Below, in pieces: positions 60,893 to 64,000 of a DNA stretch of 64,000 bases. The position numbers were made by a program, and so were the translations under genes. Every line of letters starts with the position of its first letter. The first letter of the stretch is position 1. Source of the stretch: Crossiella cryophila (GTDB lineage: Bacteria > Actinomycetota > Actinomycetes > Mycobacteriales > Pseudonocardiaceae); NCBI RefSeq assembly GCF_014204915.1, contig NZ_JACHMH010000001.1, positions 4,489,501-4,553,500 of the forward strand. Reading direction: 5' to 3'. Under the pieces are notes generated by a model. It did no database searches. It had not been told where the DNA came from and was given only the letters and a program-made list of their open reading frames with translations.

Positions 60893-62344
60893 GTGCCGGA
60901 GAACGGGCCTTTGGAACGCGGACTCACGGTGTTGCGCGTGATCGGCGCGCACCAGGGAGCCAGGCTGCGCCGGGCCGACCTGGTCCGGCTGACCGGGCTG
61001 CCGCGGTCCACCGTCGACCGGATCACGGCCACCCTGCTGCATCTGGGCCTGCTGCGCGCCGAAGGTCCCGACCTGCTGCCCACTCCCCAGTTGCTGATCT
61101 TCGGCAACGCCTACCTGGTCGGATCGGGCCTGGTCGAGCCGCTGCGCCCGCTGCTGGCCAGGCTGTCGGCCGAACTGGACGAATCGGTGTCGCTGGCCGT
61201 GCCCGATGTCGGCGGCGCGCGGCTGGTGGCCCAGTCCGCGCGGCGGCGGGCGATGTACCTCGCCTTCCACATCGGCGGCCTGCTGCCGGCCGACCGGTCC
61301 GCGGCAGGCGTGGTGCTGGCCGCGGGCTGGGAGGCCGAGCAGTACTACGAGTGGTCCCAGGCCAGGGCCGCGGACCCGCTCGACCACGGCTTTCCCGCGG
61401 TGCCGCCGCTGCGCGAGGAGCCCTTCGACCGGCTGCGCCTGTTCCACCTGCGGGTGCACCGGGCCTGGAAGGCGGGCTGGTGCCTGGACGAGGAGTGGGT
61501 GGAACCCGGGCTGCTCGCCCTGGCGGTGCCGGTGCGCGGGCGCGGTCAGCTGGGCGCGGTCAGCGTGCTCAGCCACACCAGCAGGCACACCCCGGACAGC
61601 CTGCGGGCCACCGTGCTGCCGCGGTTGCGGGCCGCGGTGCGGGAGATGGAGGCCGTGCTCGCCCAGCCGGAGCCGCCGGTCGAACTGCCGACCGCCGAGG
61701 TGGCCTCGGCGAAGAACGGGCTGGGCATGGAGTACCTGGAATCGCTGGCCCGCGGCCTGGCCGTGCTCGCCGCCTTCCGCACGGGCGGGCTGACCGTGGC
61801 CACCGCGGCCAGGGTCGCCGGGCTGACCAGGGCCACCGCCCGGCGGGCGCTGCTGACCCTGCACGAGAACGGCTACGCCACCGAGGACGAGGGCGTGTAC
61901 CGGCTGCTGCCCTCGGTGCTCGACCTGGGCTACGCCAAGCTGTCCGCGCTCACCCTGCCCGAGGTGGTGCAGCCCAGGATCGCCCAGCTGGCCGCGGCGG
62001 CGGGCGCGCCGGTGGCCGCGTTGCTGCTGGAGGGCGCTGACCTGCGCTGCGTCGCGGTGGTGGGCACCGGGCGGGTGGTCCGGCTGGACCTGGCCGTGGG
62101 CTCGCGCCTGCCCGCCGCGGACTCCGCGCTGGGCCGGGCCCTGCTCGGCGGGGAGTGGGAGTGGCTGGACACCGAGTTACCCGGCGGGCTGCGCTGCCTG
62201 GCCGTGCCGGTGGGCGGGGCGGCGCCGCTCGCGCTGGTCCTGTTCCCCGGCATGGGCGAGGCCCGGGTGGAGCTGCTGGCGCGGACGCTGCGGGAGACCG
62301 CGCGCTGGGTCGGAGCCGAACTCGCCCTGGTCGAGCACTGCTGA
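60893..62344 (+). CDS. Tandem IclR-type regulator (two IclR units in one chain)
   Basis: A 483-residue protein made of two IclR-like units. Unit 1 begins at residue 5 (LERGLTVLRVIGAHQGARLRRADLVRLTGLPRSTVDRITATLLHLGLLRAEG) with an effector domain to about 255. Unit 2 begins near residue 275 (YLESLARGLAVLAAFRTGGLTVATAARVAGLTRATARRALLTLHENGYATEDEGVYRLLPSVLDLGYAKLSA) with a second effector domain. Single IclR proteins such as PcaR are about 260 residues and control aromatic catabolism. GTG 60893 is preferred (GGGAAGGGA upstream, domain begins at once) over ATG 60770. Confidence 0.85.
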   Translation: MPENGPLERGLTVLRVIGAHQGARLRRADLVRLTGLPRSTVDRITATLLHLGLLRAEGPDLLPTPQLLIFGNAYLVGSGLVEPLRPLLARLSAELDESVSLAVPDVGGARLVAQSARRRAMYLAFHIGGLLPADRSAAGVVLAAGWEAEQYYEWSQARAADPLDHGFPAVPPLREEPFDRLRLFHLRVHRAWKAGWCLDEEWVEPGLLALAVPVRGRGQLGAVSVLSHTSRHTPDSLRATVLPRLRAAVREMEAVLAQPEPPVELPTAEVASAKNGLGMEYLESLARGLAVLAAFRTGGLTVATAARVAGLTRATARRALLTLHENGYATEDEGVYRLLPSVLDLGYAKLSALTLPEVVQPRIAQLAAAAGAPVAALLLEGADLRCVAVVGTGRVVRLDLAVGSRLPAADSALGRALLGGEWEWLDTELPGGLRCLAVPVGGAAPLALVLFPGMGEARVELLARTLRETARWVGAELALVEHC

Positions 62345-62354
62345 AAAACTAGTT

Positions 62355-62403
62355 GTTCAAATTTGAAATGGAGCGTAGGGTCCAAGATAGTTAGAGTTTG
62401 AAC
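62355..62403 (+). promoter_or_regulatory. GTTCAA-AT-TTGAA operator and TTTGAAC half-site
   Basis: GTTCAAATTTGAA at 62355-62367, with a perfect 12-bp palindromic core at 62356-62367, and a TTTGAAC half-site at 62397-62403, both before the GCH II ATG at 62423. They match the ALDH/MarR operator at 60282. Confidence 0.75.
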
Positions 62404-62422
62404 CACCTGCTCGGAGGTTCCC

Positions 62423-63055
62423 ATGGCACACCCCCGGCCCCAGGCCACGGTACGCACCAGGGTGCGGATCCCGTTGCGCTTCGGCGACGGTTTCTCGGTG
62501 ACCGCGACCGCGGTCACCTTCCGCGGCCTCGTCGACGGTCTGGAGCACCTGGCGCTGGTCTTCGGCGACCCCGCCCGCACGCCGGATCCGTTGGTGCGCC
62601 TGCACTCGGAGTGCCTGACCGGCGATGTGTTCGGCTCGGCCCGCTGTGACTGCGGACCGCAGCTGCGCGAGGCGGTCGAGCGGATCCAGGAGCGTGGCGG
62701 CGTGCTGCTCTACCTGCGCCAGGAGGGTCGAGGCATCGGCCTGTACAACAAGCTGGACGCCTACGCGCTGCAGGAGGCCGGCCTGGACACCTACGCGGCC
62801 AACACCGCGCTGGGCCTGCCAGAGGACGACCGGGACTACACCCCGGCCGCGCAGATGCTGCACGCCCTGGGCCTTGGCGAGGTGGACCTGCTGTCCAACA
62901 ACCCGGACAAGGCCGGACAGCTGCGCGCGCTGGGCGTGCGGATCCGGCACACGACGCCCACCGGCGTGTTCGCCACCGAGACCAACCTGCGTTACCTGCG
63001 GGCCAAGGTCGACCACACCGGGCACACCATCGCCCTGCACGGATTGGCGGTGTGA
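62423..63055 (+). CDS. ribA: GTP cyclohydrolase II
   Basis: A 210-residue GTP cyclohydrolase II: zinc-site HSECLTGDVFGSARCDCGPQL with three Cys, the catalytic YLRQEGRGIGLYNKLDAYALQEAG, and DDRDYTPAAQMLHALGL holding the active-site Tyr, then LLSNNPDKAGQLRALGVRI. It opens GTP to the first riboflavin precursor. Here it is free-standing, not fused to RibB, and no other rib gene is adjacent; it is coupled by GTGA overlap to a LigB-type dioxygenase and sits behind the MarR-type operator. It may therefore be a pathway-specific paralogue. Confidence 0.9.
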   Translation: MAHPRPQATVRTRVRIPLRFGDGFSVTATAVTFRGLVDGLEHLALVFGDPARTPDPLVRLHSECLTGDVFGSARCDCGPQLREAVERIQERGGVLLYLRQEGRGIGLYNKLDAYALQEAGLDTYAANTALGLPEDDRDYTPAAQMLHALGLGEVDLLSNNPDKAGQLRALGVRIRHTTPTGVFATETNLRYLRAKVDHTGHTIALHGLAV

Positions 63056-63822
63056 CCGCGATGAGGATGCCCACGCTCTATCTCTCGCACGGCGCGCCGA
63101 TGCTCGCCGACGATCCACTGTGGACCAAGGAACTGGCCGACTGGTCGGCGAACCTGCCGCGCCCCAAGGCGATCCTGATGGTCTCCGCGCACTGGGAGGA
63201 GGCCCCGCTCGCGCTGGGCGCCACCACCACGGTGCCGCTGGTCTACGACTTCACCGGCTTCGAACAGCGCTTCTACCAGGTGACCTACCCGGCGCCGGGC
63301 GCGCCGGAACTCGCCGCGCAGGTCACCAAGTTGTTGCGTGGCCCGGGAACCCCGGTCCAGCAGGTGCCGGACCGGGGCCTGGACCACGGCGCGTACGTGC
63401 CGCTGGTGGAGATGTACCCCGACGCGGACATCCCGGTGCTGCAGGTGTCCCTGCCCGCGCTGGACCCGCGGCGGTTGCTCGAGGTCGGCCGCAAACTCGC
63501 GCCACTGCGGGAGGAGGGTGTGCTGATCGTGGGCAGCGGGTTCTTCACGCACAACCTGCGCGCGATGACCACCGGCGTGCCGCAGTCGGTGATGACCGAG
63601 TTCGACGACTGGGGCGCGCGGACGCTGGCCGCGGCCGACCTGGACGCGTTGCTGGACTTCGAGCACAAGGCCCCGGCCGCCCGGCTGGCACACCCTCGCA
63701 CCGAGCACTTCGCCCCACTGTTCGTCACCCTGGGCGCGGGTCTGGACGAACTGGCCGGGCAGCGCACGGTGATCGACGGGTTCTGGTACGGGCTGGCCAA
63801 ACGATCAACGCAGCTCGGTTAG
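63052..63822 (+). CDS. LigB/DODA-type extradiol ring-cleavage dioxygenase
   Basis: A 256-residue class III extradiol dioxygenase of the DODA/YgiD type: metal ligands in YLSHGAPM, VSAHWEEAP and GSGFFTHNLRAM, and the catalytic-region His of RGLDHGAYVPLVEMYPDADIPVLQVSL. The family opens catechol-type rings with Fe(II) or Zn(II). GTG 63052 overlaps the GCH II stop; an ATG at 63061 is an alternative. With the upstream aromatic-type ALDH and regulators it suggests turnover of a phenolic compound. Confidence 0.92.
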   Translation: MTAMRMPTLYLSHGAPMLADDPLWTKELADWSANLPRPKAILMVSAHWEEAPLALGATTTVPLVYDFTGFEQRFYQVTYPAPGAPELAAQVTKLLRGPGTPVQQVPDRGLDHGAYVPLVEMYPDADIPVLQVSLPALDPRRLLEVGRKLAPLREEGVLIVGSGFFTHNLRAMTTGVPQSVMTEFDDWGARTLAAADLDALLDFEHKAPAARLAHPRTEHFAPLFVTLGAGLDELAGQRTVIDGFWYGLAKRSTQLG

Positions 63823-64000
63823 GAGGCGGTGAGGAAGGGAATCACGGTGGCGCGGAAGGCTTCCGGGTTGTCCAGCCACGGGATGTGCGCGACCTGCGGC
63901 AGTTCCACGTGGGTGGCGTTGCCGAACAGCGGGACCATCGACTCGACCACCTTGGGCCGAGGACCGCTGTCCAGACTGCCGGAGACGAGCAGCACCGGGG
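63819..64000 (-). CDS. Alpha/beta hydrolase, C-terminal end (cut by window edge)
   Basis: Hand translation of the leftward frame from 64000 to the stop at 63819-63821 gives 59 residues: PVLLVSGSLDSGPRPKVVES, then VELPQVAHIPWLDNPEAFRATVIPFLTA. This is the ending of an alpha/beta hydrolase, with the Asp strand (SGSLD) and the catalytic His (VAHIPWLDNP). Its stop overlaps the convergent dioxygenase stop by three bases. The N-terminus lies outside the window. Confidence 0.8.
   Translation of the reverse strand, partial: PVLLVSGSLDSGPRPKVVESMVPLFGNATHVELPQVAHIPWLDNPEAFRATVIPFLTAS

Overview
The window is a very GC-rich actinobacterial chromosome segment with strong third-position GC bias, many GTG and TTG starts, and tightly overlapping operons. 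A DUF3558-type lipoprotein, WXG100/YbaB-type ESX-associated genes, mycothiol-type DinB enzymes, and MocR and tandem-IclR regulators point to a mycolic-acid-free actinomycete, most likely of the Pseudonocardiales. That placement is inference from gene content. I see no rRNA or tRNA gene, CRISPR array, integrase, transposase or attachment site.

Region 1 (1-1.3 kb) holds a truncated GNAT gene and a DinB/mycothiol-type enzyme, both leftward.

Region 2 (1.43-24.88 kb) is the dominant feature. It is one uninterrupted rightward operon of 20 genes, with gaps of at most about 14 bases and many start/stop overlaps. It encodes a complete-looking extracellular-type contractile injection system (eCIS): sheath, inner tube, baseplate chaperone-like protein, DUF4255 terminator, AAA+ ATPase, tube adaptor, LysM, hub, spike, PAAR-like tip, gp25, two large gpJ-like wedge proteins, a P2-I/beta-helix protein and a DUF6519 protein. 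An amidase-fold peptidoglycan hydrolase opens the operon. In its middle sit a DUF4157 (eCIS-core) protein fused to an apparent M15 peptidase, and an unrecognised membrane-segment protein. These are the likely cargo or lysis functions.

Region 3 (24.9-32.8 kb) is ordinary chromosome: an SDR; a Fe/Mn superoxide dismutase behind a MerR/SoxR-like operator; a class V aminotransferase divergent from a MocR regulator, with recurrent TAGCGCTA palindromes; a secreted alpha/beta hydrolase pair; a membrane protein; and a DUF3558 lipoprotein.

Region 4 (32.2-39.0 kb) is an orphan ESX-like island. Two divergent arms carry YbaB-like and WXG100-like genes and flank an AraC regulator and a DUF1015 gene. The right arm ends in a WXG-like protein with a DUF6973-type C-terminal domain, a candidate secreted toxin.

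Region 5 (39.1-54.4 kb) has a PAS-GGDEF-EAL protein with degenerate motifs; a MacAB-like ABC export operon; a second DinB-type enzyme; a SnoaL-like/LysR divergent pair; small membrane proteins; a secreted repeat protein; an MscS channel; a Crp/Fnr regulator; a CopD-like membrane protein with a convergent polytopic partner; and an esterase.

Region 6 (54.4-64.0 kb) has a DUF4436 protein and a phytoene-desaturase-like oxidoreductase separated by a C-rich, G-quadruplex-prone spacer. A small secreted protein, a GNAT and a second low-complexity spacer with a perfect heptamer tandem repeat follow. The end is a regulated catabolic-looking locus: aldehyde dehydrogenase, MarR, tandem IclR, GTP cyclohydrolase II and a LigB-type dioxygenase, linked by shared GTTCAA-N2-TTGAA(C) operators. 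A truncated alpha/beta hydrolase closes the window.
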